Part shown: one piece after another, positions 52,674 through 62,876 of the stretch
Position numbering within the stretch: the stretch's first letter is position 1
How the letters are laid out: every line of letters begins with the position of its first letter
Assembly: GCF_012489685.1 (NCBI RefSeq)
Contig: NC_080046.1
Span: 41,937,176 to 42,001,175 of the forward strand
Direction of reading: 5' to 3'
DNA: 64,000 nucleotides
Source: Lotus japonicus
Taxonomy: Eukaryota; Streptophyta; Magnoliopsida; Fabales; Fabaceae
The notes under the pieces: model-generated
Told to the model about the DNA's origin: nothing
Databases searched by the model: none
The model's input: the letters and a program-made list of their open reading frames with translations, nothing else
Translations under genes and position numbers: made by a program

Positions 52674-53950
52674 ATTTTTAAAATATAAAAATAGATATTA
52701 TTTATTATATTCTAGAAACCTAAACTAATTGTTCGTGTCTTATGTTTTCCTCTTGTAACAAAAATAAAATTGATCATGTCTTATGTAATTTCATAATAAA
52801 TAATTTTGGAATTAGAATCCAAAAACTTCGTATTGTTAAAATAAAAAAATAAAAAAAATGTATTTGGGTATAATTTTCTTCTTTTCCAACGAAGCAAAGA
52901 AAAGAGTATATTTTTTCTTCAAACATCAAATTAATTTAACCACTATCCTTATAATTAACCACAAAGTAACTTACCATCTAACCAACTAACTAACCACTTA
53001 GAAAAAAAAATGATATATAATTTACCGTTAAGCTCTCAAGGTATGATAAAATCTCCTTTCCAATTCATAAAAAAAAACTCTCTTAAATGATAAAGTTGTA
53101 TCTTTGTCAATTCCCCATGAATGACTCAATTAATATTGAATATAATGACATATATTGCAATGGTGGCTAAAAAAACTAAGAAAGCTCAAACTTGCTGATG
53201 CAATAACATGATGTTCATAGTATACCCTTAAATTAGTATAGCAAGCAACACTTGGAAACATATCAAGATAGTTGAAGAAACAAAGAAAAGTCATTTACGA
53301 CACTATTGTTGTCCCACTTCTCGGAATCTTCCTTTTCTTCTTTCTCTTCCTTCTCTTCCCCCCTCTTCATCCTCTTCAATAGGAGTTGTACCATCTGGCT
53401 TAGGCCTTTCCCTTAGTCCTGTCATTATATACATTCAACACAAATCAGTGTTTGTATTGAATGGCCACAGATAGAGAAGAAAAATATTAAGATAGGAGTT
53501 AGTACTTGTAATTGTCATAGTGGAAAGCTTTTATTGGCCTTGAAATCAAATTTAATTTTTAAACTGTCAACTTTTATTTTTTAGGAATTATGTAGTGTAT
53601 AAATCCTAACTAATTAGTATGCCTTATAGAATTCCCTAACTGATATTAATTACTAATATGTAACCACTAAATTTTTCAGTAACCACTAAATTCTTTTAAT
53701 AAGAGAGCTCTGCATTGAAACTTGTAAATGTATGAATGGAATTCTTGGCCTCCTCACTGAAAAATTGCAAAGAATATCTTTTTAATATAAAGCAGAGAAG
53801 TTTTGTAAATAGTTAGGAGAGAATTAATTGAGAAAATAGTAGCAAATGAGGAGAGAATAAAATGAATTATAGTATTGGGGAACTTCTTGAGCCATGGGAC
53901 GGGATACTTCATAAGATGTCATTTTTGAAATCATGCACTCATAAGTCATA

Positions 53951-54477
53951 CTCCCTCCGTCCCCTATTATAAGTCACTTTTTGTGAGTTTTTTTTGTCCC
54001 GAAATATAAGTCACTTTACAATATCTATGCAACATTAATTCTTTTTCTCCATGTTTACCCTTGTAGCATTTAAAGAATTTTCCTACTTTCCAATATTTTT
54101 CTTTATTTTCAAGGTCACTTTCATTTATATCTACTCAAAAAACTTTCAAAACTTAGTTTTTATTGGTGAGAGGAGGTTTTCAAGATAGTAGAACATTAGT
54201 ATGGAGAGAGAGGTAGGTAAGAGTTAGGGGACATAAGGGTGGGGAGGGGAAGGTCCAGGGTTCGAATCCTGGAAGGGAACTTTGAAGGGATTTTCTAACT
54301 TACTAACAACCTAACATTTGCCTATCAAAAAAAAGAGATTAATTGAATTGATATGCTTTTAAATGGGGTTAATTTAGGAAAAAAGATATAAATCTATTTC
54401 AACTAACTAATTCTAACCACTTTTCTTAATCCTAGAGAATTAGGTAAAAGTGACTTATAATAGGGGGACGAAGGGAG
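53951..54477. mobile_element. Stowaway-type MITE with internal SINE-like insert
   Basis: Termini CTCCCTCCGTCCCCTATTAT and its near-complement (ends GGACGAAGGGAG) with TA duplications at 53949-53950 and 54478-54479, diagnostic of Stowaway (Tc1/mariner type). At 527 bp it is long for the family, partly explained by the insert at about 54205-54333. Confidence 0.87.
54205..54333 (+). mobile_element. tRNA-derived SINE-like insertion
   Basis: It contains a perfect B box GGTTCGAATCC (54259-54269) within a T-arm-like stem (CCAGG/CCTGG), a weak A-box-like GTTAGGGGACATAAGG upstream, and an A-rich 3' tail (ATCAAAAAAAAG, about 54333). This is the layout of a Pol III SINE. Target duplications are unclear, and boundaries are approximate. 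Confidence 0.45.
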
Positions 54478-57302
54478 TATTTATTTGTGGCCCGTCTTAA
54501 TTGCGCTCTCACTAAATCCATCTAGAAAAGTAGCTAATATGAATAAATGAACTTGCAGGTAATGAATGAATAAACCACAGTTATCAGAGTCCTATCTGTT
54601 CTTTGACCTCCTCTAGTTTATCAAAATCATCATATGGTAAACTGCTTAACAGTTTTCCAATTCCACATCACACATTGAAGTTGGTAGACAATGGTCTTGG
54701 CCATACCATCTTTAAATCAATCTACATATATAAAATTATAGACATGTACATAGATGTTCTTTTATACACATAGAAATTCAGCAATCGTAAGATCCCAAAG
54801 TTACATGATCTTTGGAATGCAAAATCATCTATATTTAAGAACAAATCTTTATCTCTATGCGCTATTGAGCATGACAGATGCAAAGGGTCTTCTAAACACT
54901 TAAGAGCGATTATAAACTGAAGCAAAGCTTTATTAGTTTCTTGCTAATTTGCTTAATAATGACATGCCATAATATGACCACAAAAGAAAATGTAATTATC
55001 AAAATAACCATCCCAGTTATAGCTAGAGACAACTTTTTTCATCTATAATGAAGATTGAAGATTTACCATATGGATTAGGACTTTGGAGTGACACCTGCAA
55101 GAGGAAAATAATGATAAATACGTGGCCACATTATGGTGCAAATTGAAAATTAAAAATGTCCGAATATGCATTGAACTCACCACTTTGTAAGAGACGAACA
55201 AAGATGTTTGCGCTGGTATCTTTTTCTGTTCAAAGAAAGTTAACCTCTCCACTTGAAGGCCTATATTCAGGAGACATCAGCACCCAATTATTAAAAAAAA
55301 TTCACCAGCAAAACAACTATTATCAAACGTTCGACAAATTAGTAGGTGGAACTGGTCAAAAAGCACAAAGAAGGCAAGTAAATGAGGACTCTTACTGGAG
55401 CAGAAGAGGACGATGAGGAATATGTTGTCTGATAACGAAAATGAAAAGGAGAAAAATGGGATATCAGTGTGCCAAAGTCAAAATGCAGAAAAAAAGGTGC
55501 AAAATGAATGGTTCTTACCAGAGTAGAAGATGACATCTAGGAAGAACATAGCCTGAGAAAGAAATGGCGAGAATAAATAGGGCAAAATCAGTAAACCATG
55601 AACTTAGAATAACTGAAATCAGAAAACTTGCATGCTCATCTTCATTTACATTGTTTAGTGTTAATACAAAAATTACAAAACTCAATCTCCTATGATATAG
55701 AAGTAGAAAATAAGCAAATGAATGATACCTTAATTACAAAGCTGGTACACATGAAATTCAAAAATTGAATAATTTGATGAATAACCATCTTGACATGAAC
55801 TTGTCGAGTAGTGGGCATTTTGAGGAGTAGCAACTTAAACCTTGGAATATCCACCAATGATATCACGCAAAAACAAAGAACATACATGATTGTTTGCTCA
55901 CACCTAAAAATAAATAAACACCAACAATTTTTTTAAAAAAATTGCAAAAAATAGAGCTTCAACATGAGGCAGTATGACACACTTTCAAAGGTAAAGGAAG
56001 TAAGGTGTTTCCAAAAGGTAGAAGATAACAATTCTACTACCTGTCAGAAAGAGTCGATTAACAATGAGGGAAAAGACTAAATAACGGAAAAACAATGCAA
56101 AACAATTTTGCAAAATCACTGAAATAGAAGATTGTTGTGTGATGTGTCCCTCCAAATGGCTGTGAAGATTTCGGTTAAGCAAATAGAAGGGGAACACAAA
56201 ACTAACATTAAACATCACAAAACTCATAGAAGGCAAAGCAATTACAAATGTTTCTGTACGAAAACAATTGAAAAATAATCATGATATGTGTTGAGTCATG
56301 AGTGAAGGACAACATCTTGCAGCCAAAACCATGAATCGAAATTTGCCGGCAATTTCAAATTGAAGGAAGATAGAAATCAGAGCTCCATCAAAATTTTAAA
56401 ATTGAAGGCGAGCAAACAACATGAGAGTGAACAGAACAATGTAAAAAACTCACCGAAATTTGAAGTCCATAACCAAAAATTGTAATCTTCAGTGCAATGT
56501 ATGTTTCCTTGGCATGCACAAATCTATTAGCAAAGAAGAAAAAGATTCAGAGACGAAGTTTCTCTCAGCCACAACACAAAGCATAGTGTAAGAACAGAGG
56601 AGTGAAAAACCGCCAATGGAAGAACAAACCTCAAGCGAGTGAATCCCTAGGGCAAGAAAGTAGACAAAAAGCTACACAATGGACTCCTTGAGAAAATCGA
56701 CTGAGTCCGCAGGAGAAAACGCTGCACCTTCACCAACGTGGTGTAGCTTGCGGCGGCATCGGTGATGAGGTGTAGATCTTGAGGTCTCCGACGATGTGAG
56801 AGGTGGTTGAGTAAGAGGATGCAGAGGACGCAACCTGTGTCGTTGTCAGCGCGAACCTGATGGGCCTCACGAAATGTGACAGAGCGGTGAGAGATGCCAC
56901 GGCGGTAGAAAGTGAGGGATGGATCTGAATATATAAGAAGAATAAGGGTTTTGTTTGAGGGAGAAGAGATTGAAATCGAAGGCCAGAAGTTATGAAGAAT
57001 TGGAATAGACGGAGCGAATGAATAGAGAAATCATCTGTGTAACGAAACCGTAGTCGAAGAAAGCTAAAGGACGGAATGCGTTAACGTGAATTGAATCATT
57101 GAATATTGAATGAGAAGGGAAGATGTGAATAATTGGAATAGAAAGTTAGATTAAAAATAATGGACGACCAAGATTGATTCTCGATCTAATTATTTCATGA
57201 TTGACTGAATTACCCATGTCAAAATTGTAATCCATGTACATTCATCTGTTGAATTACTAATTTGCCCTCAAGACTGCAAAAACTCTCCCTTTATATATAT
57301 TA

Positions 57303-57398
57303 TAGATAGATAGATATAGATAGATTATAGATAGATTATAGATTATAGATTATAGATTATAGATAGATAGATAGATTATAGATTATAGATTATAGATT
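57303..57398 (+). repeat. TAGA / TTATAGA microsatellite
   Basis: Mixed TAGA tetramers and TTATAGA heptamers immediately outside the Helitron-like 5' end. Confidence 0.88.
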
Positions 57399-57496
57399 TT
57401 GTTTTCATGCATATGCTATATCTGCTAATCATGATAGTGTCTCAAAGACTCAAACTCTTAAAAATATTTAGTATGGCAACTACCCTTGCTTTGCAG

Positions 57497-57665
57497 ACTA
57501 AAAGAAATCTTCATAGTTTGGTTGGAGCAGCAGATGATGACAATGTCACAATGCATTGGGTGTGCTGGTGCAAATTTTTCAGCTGGTTTTGTTGCAGGAA
57601 CTCTAGGAGCGGGAGATACATGTCCACTAGATGTTGCAAAAACTCGAAGGAAGATAACGATATGG
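57497..57665 (+). pseudogene. Mitochondrial carrier (MTM1/SLC25A39-like) exon fragment
   Basis: After a TTTGCTTTGCAG acceptor (57496) the frame reads RNLHSLVGAADDDN. After a one-base shift it reads GCAGANFSAGFVAGTLGAG then CPLDVAKTRR, the Px(D/E)xx(K/R) signature of inner-membrane mitochondrial carriers. It most resembles the plant MTM1 group (manganese-tracking, iron-homeostasis carriers). The other carrier repeats are absent and the frame is broken, so it is a fragment. It lies just outside Helitron-like C and may be host DNA or a transduced piece. Confidence 0.65.
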
Positions 57666-58159
57666 GTGTTTTTATAGATTTATCATTTATATCCTCTATA
57701 TTATTAGATTGGGTCTAGGATGGTTCATCAATTTCATTATGATTAATTTGTTTGTAACGTGATTGATTTTTGGCATTATAGGTGTTGTTACTTTGTGCAT
57801 TATAGGTAGAATGAATCAAAGTATATCAGAAATCATTATGAGTTAGTTTATACTTTGAAGACTTGAAGTCTTGAAGGTTAGCAAAGGAATTCCCACATAT
57901 ATACCACAAGAGACCTAGCTGGGTAGACAAGCTTGGTTTTTGGCATTGCATTTTAATATCTCTGCTTCTTTTGTTTCTCTTGGTGCAGCTTTTCTCAACT
58001 ACAACCATCATTTTGATTTTCATTATCTGAATTTCAGGTGCTACATCATATCGCTCTGAATGTTCCCGTTTGACTTCAATTGTGTTGTGTCTCATATTTC
58101 TGTTTCACCCCTGAAACTATGTCATGTTAACTAAAATCACTTCAGCTAAATTTGTAACT

Positions 58160-58193
<34 letters not shown>

Positions 58194-59121
58194 ATAAACA
58201 AACACGACACTATTACACTTATAAGACCATAAATCAGACATTGATTAAAGCAACACATTCAATGAAAAAAAAATGAACAAACTTTCTTCTTCTAAATCCT
58301 CATCGCGAAACCACTAGACCTGCTATCAATGTTTATGGCTAATATACTCACTATATTTAATCAATATGAATAAATTACTTATTTTCAATTTTTCCCCTAT
58401 TTAAAATTTAAGTACTTATTTTCATTTTTAAAATACTATTAGGATATATATATATATATATATATATTTTGAAGTATGAAATTTTGATAGTAAAAATAAG
58501 TTTTATGGTAATTAGAAATTGATAGCTACATATTGTCTGCTTTTATTAAAGGATGCAGATTTTCTCAAGGGTAAACTTTCTCCACCTTTGTAAAGTTGAA
58601 ATTTTATGTTTTTATCTCTTTTTATATTTATTAAATAGGTGCGACCTATTCATATTAATAAAAATAAAAGATAAACACAATATTTCACTTGACATTCTCA
58701 TCCTTTATTAAATTTTCAAATTTCAGGGTAAAAAACACACACGGGAAGGAACAATTACATAAAAATGTTAGAAATAATTGAAAAATAAAATTTTATATAA
58801 TTTCAAAAAAGTTATATATATTCTAATAATTTTAGGAGTATATAAATTATTTTAGGAGTATAATATATATATACATATAAATAAATAAGTATGATATTCT
58901 TTTTTTTAAAATCGGAAATATAAATTGCTCCTCCAAGAATTGATCCCTAGACCTCCCCCACCCAAACTACATATTCATTAAAAAAATTCAAGAATAAAAC
59001 TTTATTGGAAAGTGCTTAAAAATTTAAATTTTTATAAAAAAATTCATATTTTTATTGAATTTGTAAATAATTATTTTATTGAATTTTATGTATTGACTTT
59101 TTTTCTTCATATACTTAACAT
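57666..59121. other. AT-rich intergenic DNA with TA microsatellites
   Basis: No gene is supported. (AT)n runs lie at about 58163-58191 and 58447-58469. Short A/T-rich repeats lie near 58860-58900. Confidence 0.6.
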
Positions 59122-59684
59122 TGTAATTCAGGTTCCCTCTGATACGATTGTCCTGCACGATGCTAGGACAAGAGGTTTGACAACCGCTTAACAGTAAAAC
59201 AGAAACAATAACACACAGTAATTGTTAACCCAATTCAGTGAAAAACTTTCACCTACGTCTGGAGGGTTTGCACCCAAAGAAAGGAAATTCACTATCTCAA
59301 GATTCAGGAATTACAAACACTCACGAACAACTTAGTTCATAGTTCACTTCCTAATCTACCCAGTGTATTTCTACTTAGAATCTCAACCTAAGTATGAGAG
59401 CCCCTCTCACTTTCTCTCAATCACTGCCACAGTGATTGGTGAACACAATGAACAATCAGAGTTTGAACGCAATCAAACCACACAGAACCCTTCTTTGCTT
59501 TATAGAATCAGTGAGCAAAGAGGATTCACAACTAACAAAGGACAAAAGACAAACACAAATCCTAAAACACTTGATCTCTCTCTTTTAGCTTCAGTGGTCT
59601 TCATGTTTTAGGTCTTCATATCCTTTTATAGACTTCAGCAGCGGTAGCATGGGCTTTAGGGTTAGCATGGGCTGAAGAAACAGA
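59122..59684 (-). repeat. Truncated LTR of the Sirevirus-2 family, minus strand
   Basis: Reverse complement of the LTR at 6698-27972, from its CA end (AATTACA, 59122) through CCTACGTCTGGAGGG and the CACTGCCACAGTG palindrome to the CTTCAGCCCA region. There Sirevirus 3 interrupts it at 59685. What follows 59122 is not a PBS, so it is a 3' or solo LTR. The rest should lie beyond Sirevirus 3, outside the window. Confidence 0.8.
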
Positions 59685-60896
59685 TGTAAGATCAAGTTTT
59701 GATCTAGTAGTACAACTCTATGTTTTGATGATTACAAGTTAACCTTTTGGTATGAACAATTATGGTACTCTAACGTGTTTTCTGAGTGTGCTCTTAACAG
59801 GCACTGACCTTGTCACAAATTCACACAAATCCGATGCACTGTGCTTAAAGAGTGATCCTAGCAACGCTTTCGCAATCTCTATGTTCAGTCTAAACAGTAG
59901 AAAAGCTTCAGAAGATCTGAAGTAATTTAAGCTCTGATAAGGACTCAGCTCACTTGAAGCTCTGATGATCCAGACGTTCTGACAACCCAGATACTCTGAA
60001 GGCTCAGAAGTTCTGATGGTGTAGAAGACTCTGAAGATCCAGAAGCTGAAGAGTGAAGACTCTGAAGTCCAGAAGCAACTGGCTCTGAAGACCATGTACT
60101 GATCCTCTGAAGTGAAGATCAGAAGGTACAGCGGTCAGAGAATCCAAGCTTCCTTCTGACTCTGATCAACCAGCTTCACAAGTTCCAACACGAAGCGCTC
60201 CTCTGATCAGATGTCAAACGAGGTTAAAGGTCAAGTCACTATCCAAAGTACAAAAGCAAAATGTACTATCCTGACGACCTAACCTACATTCTCAGCCACA
60301 GCAGAAGCTGGAATTTCCAGAACTGCACTCCAACGGTAGCATTCCCATGCAACATTCAAACCCTAATCCTTGGAGTATAAATAGAGGCTGAAGACTGAAA
60401 GTAGCGGCTAGAAGAACTTACACACACGCAAGCTATATTCAAACCTTCTAAAGCTTTCTTTCATCTTGAATTTCATTGTGTTTACTATAAGCTTTTGAGA
60501 AGCATTTTCTGTGTAAACAAGAACTTCATATACAGTTGTATAGTTTGCCTTTAGGAGATCAAGGTTGATCGGATCCTAAAGTAGACTAAGAGAGTGAATC
60601 TTAGTGTGAGCTAAGTCAGTGTATTGTTAGTCACTTGTAGGTTTCAAGTGCAGTTGTAACATATACCTGATTAGTGGATTGCCTTCATTCTAAGAAGGAA
60701 GAAATCACCTTAACGGGTGGACTGGATTAGCTTGAGTGATTTATCAAGTGAACCAGGATAAAATCCTTGTGTGCTTTTCTATCTCTTATGTTAAGCACCT
60801 TTGAGTCTCGAAAAGATTTGTTAAAATCTTAAGGTGGAAGTTTTATCTTGAAAACGTTATTCAAACCCCCCCTTTCTATCGTTTTTCATACCTTCA
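59685..60896 (+). repeat. 5' LTR of Sirevirus 3
   Basis: 1212 bp. U3 (about 59880-60200) is dense in TCTGAAG / CAGAAG motifs, as in Sirevirus 1. The TATA box is in TTGGAGTATAAATAGAGGC (about 60371). Confidence 0.9.
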
Positions 60897-60898
60897 AT

Positions 60899-60910
60899 TG
60901 GTATCAGAGC
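60899..60910 (+). promoter_or_regulatory. Primer-binding site of Sirevirus 3
   Basis: TGGTATCAGAGC, two bases after the LTR end, is the standard plant copia PBS complementary to initiator-Met tRNA. Confidence 0.93.
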
Positions 60911-60968
60911 GCAAGTTCTGATTACCACACCTAACAGTGTTTAGTGATCCGGGCCGGTGTGAAAAACA

Positions 60969-62876
60969 ATGGCTACCACAAGTGAAACACAGAAAGATGG
61001 ATACAACGTAAAGCCTCCTATGTTCGACGGTCAAAGGTTCGAATATTGGAAAGATAGACTTGAAAGTTTCTTTCTGGGTTTCGATGTAGATCTCTGGGAT
61101 ATTATTATGGATGGTTATGAGCGTCCAGTTGATGCAGAAGGCAAGAAGATCCCAAGGTCAGAGATGACTGCAGATCAAAAGAAGCTGTACTCACAACATC
61201 ACAAAGCTAGAACAATTCTTCTATGTGCTATCTCTTATGAAGAGTACCAGAAGATTACAGATCGTGAGTTTGTTAAGGGTATCTTTGAATCCTTAAAGAT
61301 GTCTCATGAAGGAAACAAGAAAGTGAAGGAATCGAAGGCGTTGTCCTTGATTCAAAAGTATGAATCCTTCATCATGGAACCAAACGAGTCCATTGAAGAA
61401 ATGTTCTCCAGATTTCAGTTGCTTGTAGCTGGAATACGACCTCTCAACAAGAGCTACACAACAAAAGATCATGTCATAAGGGTCATCAGGAGTCTTCCTG
61501 AAAGCTGGATGCCTTTAGTGACATCAATAGAGCTCACGAGAGATGTCGAGCGTATGAGTTTAGAAGAACTCATCAGCATTTTGAAATGCCATGAGCTGAA
61601 GCGATCTGAGATGCAAGATCTGAGGAAAAAGTCTATAGCCTTGAAATCCAAATCTGAGAAGGCTAAGTATGAGAAGTCAAAGGCTCTCCAAGCTGAAGTA
61701 GAAGAATCTGAAGAAGCATCAGAAGATTCTGATGAAAATGAGCTGACTCTGATCTCTAAAAGACTCAACCGCATCTGGAAGCACAAGCAGAGCAAGTACA
61801 GAGGCTCTGGAAAGGCCAAAGGAAAGTCTGAATCCTCAGGCCAGAAGAAGTCATCAATCAAGGAAGTCACATGTTTCGAGTGCAAGGAATCAGGGCACTA
61901 CAAAAGTGACTGTCCAAAGTTGAAGAAGGACAAGAGGCCAAAGAAGCACTTCAAGACGAAGAAAAGTCTGATGGTGACTTTTGACGAATCAGAGTCAGAG
62001 GATGTTGACTCTGATGGTGAAGTTCAAGGACTCATGGCCATTGTCAAAGACAAAGAAGTAGAGTCAAAAGAAGTACCTGACTCTGACTCAGCATCAGAAG
62101 AAGATCCTAATTCAGACGATGAAAATGAGGTATTCGCTTCTTTCTCAACCTCTGAATTAAAACATGCTCTATCTGATATAATGGATGAGTATAATTCTTT
62201 ATTGACTAAGCATAAGAAGCTGAAAAAGGATTTCTCTGCTGCTTCTAAGACTCCTTCTGAACATGAGAAAATTATTTCTGAGTTGAAAAATGATAATCAA
62301 GCTTTGTTAAATTCTAACTATGTGCTTAAGAACCAGATTGCTAAGTTAGAAGAAGTAGTTGCTTTTGATGCTTCTGATTGTAAAAATGAATCCAAGTATG
62401 AAAAGTCTTTTCAAAGATTCCTAGCTAAGAGCGTAGATAGAAGCTTAATGGCTTCAATGATCTATGGCGTAATCAGAAATAGAATGCATGGCATTGGCTA
62501 TTCTAGACCTGATAGAAATGAGCCTACTGTGTCTAAAGCTAAATCTCGATATGAATGCTTTGTTCCCTCTGGTACCATATTGCCTGAATCTGTACCAACT
62601 AAAGTTGTTAAGACCCCTCTCAAAAAGGGAACTTTCTTCATGTCTAAATATCATGCTAAAATTCCATTACACTATCATGTTGAGAAACCCAAGGTGATCA
62701 GAACCTCTGGGGTAACTAACAAGAAAGGACCCAGAAAGTGGGTACCTAAGGACAAGATTATCTATGTTGCAGATATCCTTGATAGCTCCACTGAGACACC
62801 AATCATGGTATCTGGACAGTGGATGCTCGCGTCACATGACGGGAGAAAGGCGTATGTTCCAAGAGCTAAAGCTTAA
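60969..62876 (+). CDS. gag: Gag capsid/nucleocapsid protein of Sirevirus 3
   Basis: A 635-codon open frame from MATTSETQKDGYNVK. Copia gag capsid domain at about residues 15-230 (MFDGQRFEYWKDRLE, IRSLPESWMPLV), zinc knuckle CFECKESGHYKSDC at about residue 301 (near 61870), acidic Ser/Asp/Glu stretches and a helical region after it. It ends YVPRAKA and TAA at 62876. The last about 23 codons overlap the protease start (WYLDSG at 62806), read in the +1 frame. Gag forms particles and packages RNA. Intact, so possibly functional. Confidence 0.9.
   Translation: MATTSETQKDGYNVKPPMFDGQRFEYWKDRLESFFLGFDVDLWDIIMDGYERPVDAEGKKIPRSEMTADQKKLYSQHHKARTILLCAISYEEYQKITDREFVKGIFESLKMSHEGNKKVKESKALSLIQKYESFIMEPNESIEEMFSRFQLLVAGIRPLNKSYTTKDHVIRVIRSLPESWMPLVTSIELTRDVERMSLEELISILKCHELKRSEMQDLRKKSIALKSKSEKAKYEKSKALQAEVEESEEASEDSDENELTLISKRLNRIWKHKQSKYRGSGKAKGKSESSGQKKSSIKEVTCFECKESGHYKSDCPKLKKDKRPKKHFKTKKSLMVTFDESESEDVDSDGEVQGLMAIVKDKEVESKEVPDSDSASEEDPNSDDENEVFASFSTSELKHALSDIMDEYNSLLTKHKKLKKDFSAASKTPSEHEKIISELKNDNQALLNSNYVLKNQIAKLEEVVAFDASDCKNESKYEKSFQRFLAKSVDRSLMASMIYGVIRNRMHGIGYSRPDRNEPTVSKAKSRYECFVPSGTILPESVPTKVVKTPLKKGTFFMSKYHAKIPLHYHVEKPKVIRTSGVTNKKGPRKWVPKDKIIYVADILDSSTETPIMVSGQWMLASHDGRKAYVPRAKA

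Larger units (their letters stand above)
51455..57308 (-). mobile_element. Helitron-like element C, minus strand
   Basis: Read on the minus strand, the 5' end is TCTATAATATATATAAAGGGAG (about 57308). The 3' end has a short hairpin CCCGTGCATCGTACGGG (about 51483-51467) followed by TCAAAAGTATAG at 51455, close to the canonical CTRR end, with T next. No RepHel protein is visible. The right half (about 53330-56950) contains exon-like pieces on the minus strand: a promoter-like CTTATATATTC near 56937, GTAAGA/GTAAGAG donors near 55517 and 55393, and an acidic segment near 53320-53430 after a CAG acceptor. I cannot name a parent gene. Confidence 0.4.

Noticed and set aside
54242..54285. Possible tRNA gene (T-arm and B box)
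   Set aside because: No acceptor stem, D-arm or anticodon arm can be folded upstream. With the A-rich tail, a SINE remnant fits better.
51455..57308. Autonomous Helitron with Rep/helicase
   Set aside because: No HUH replication motif or helicase frame seen on either strand.
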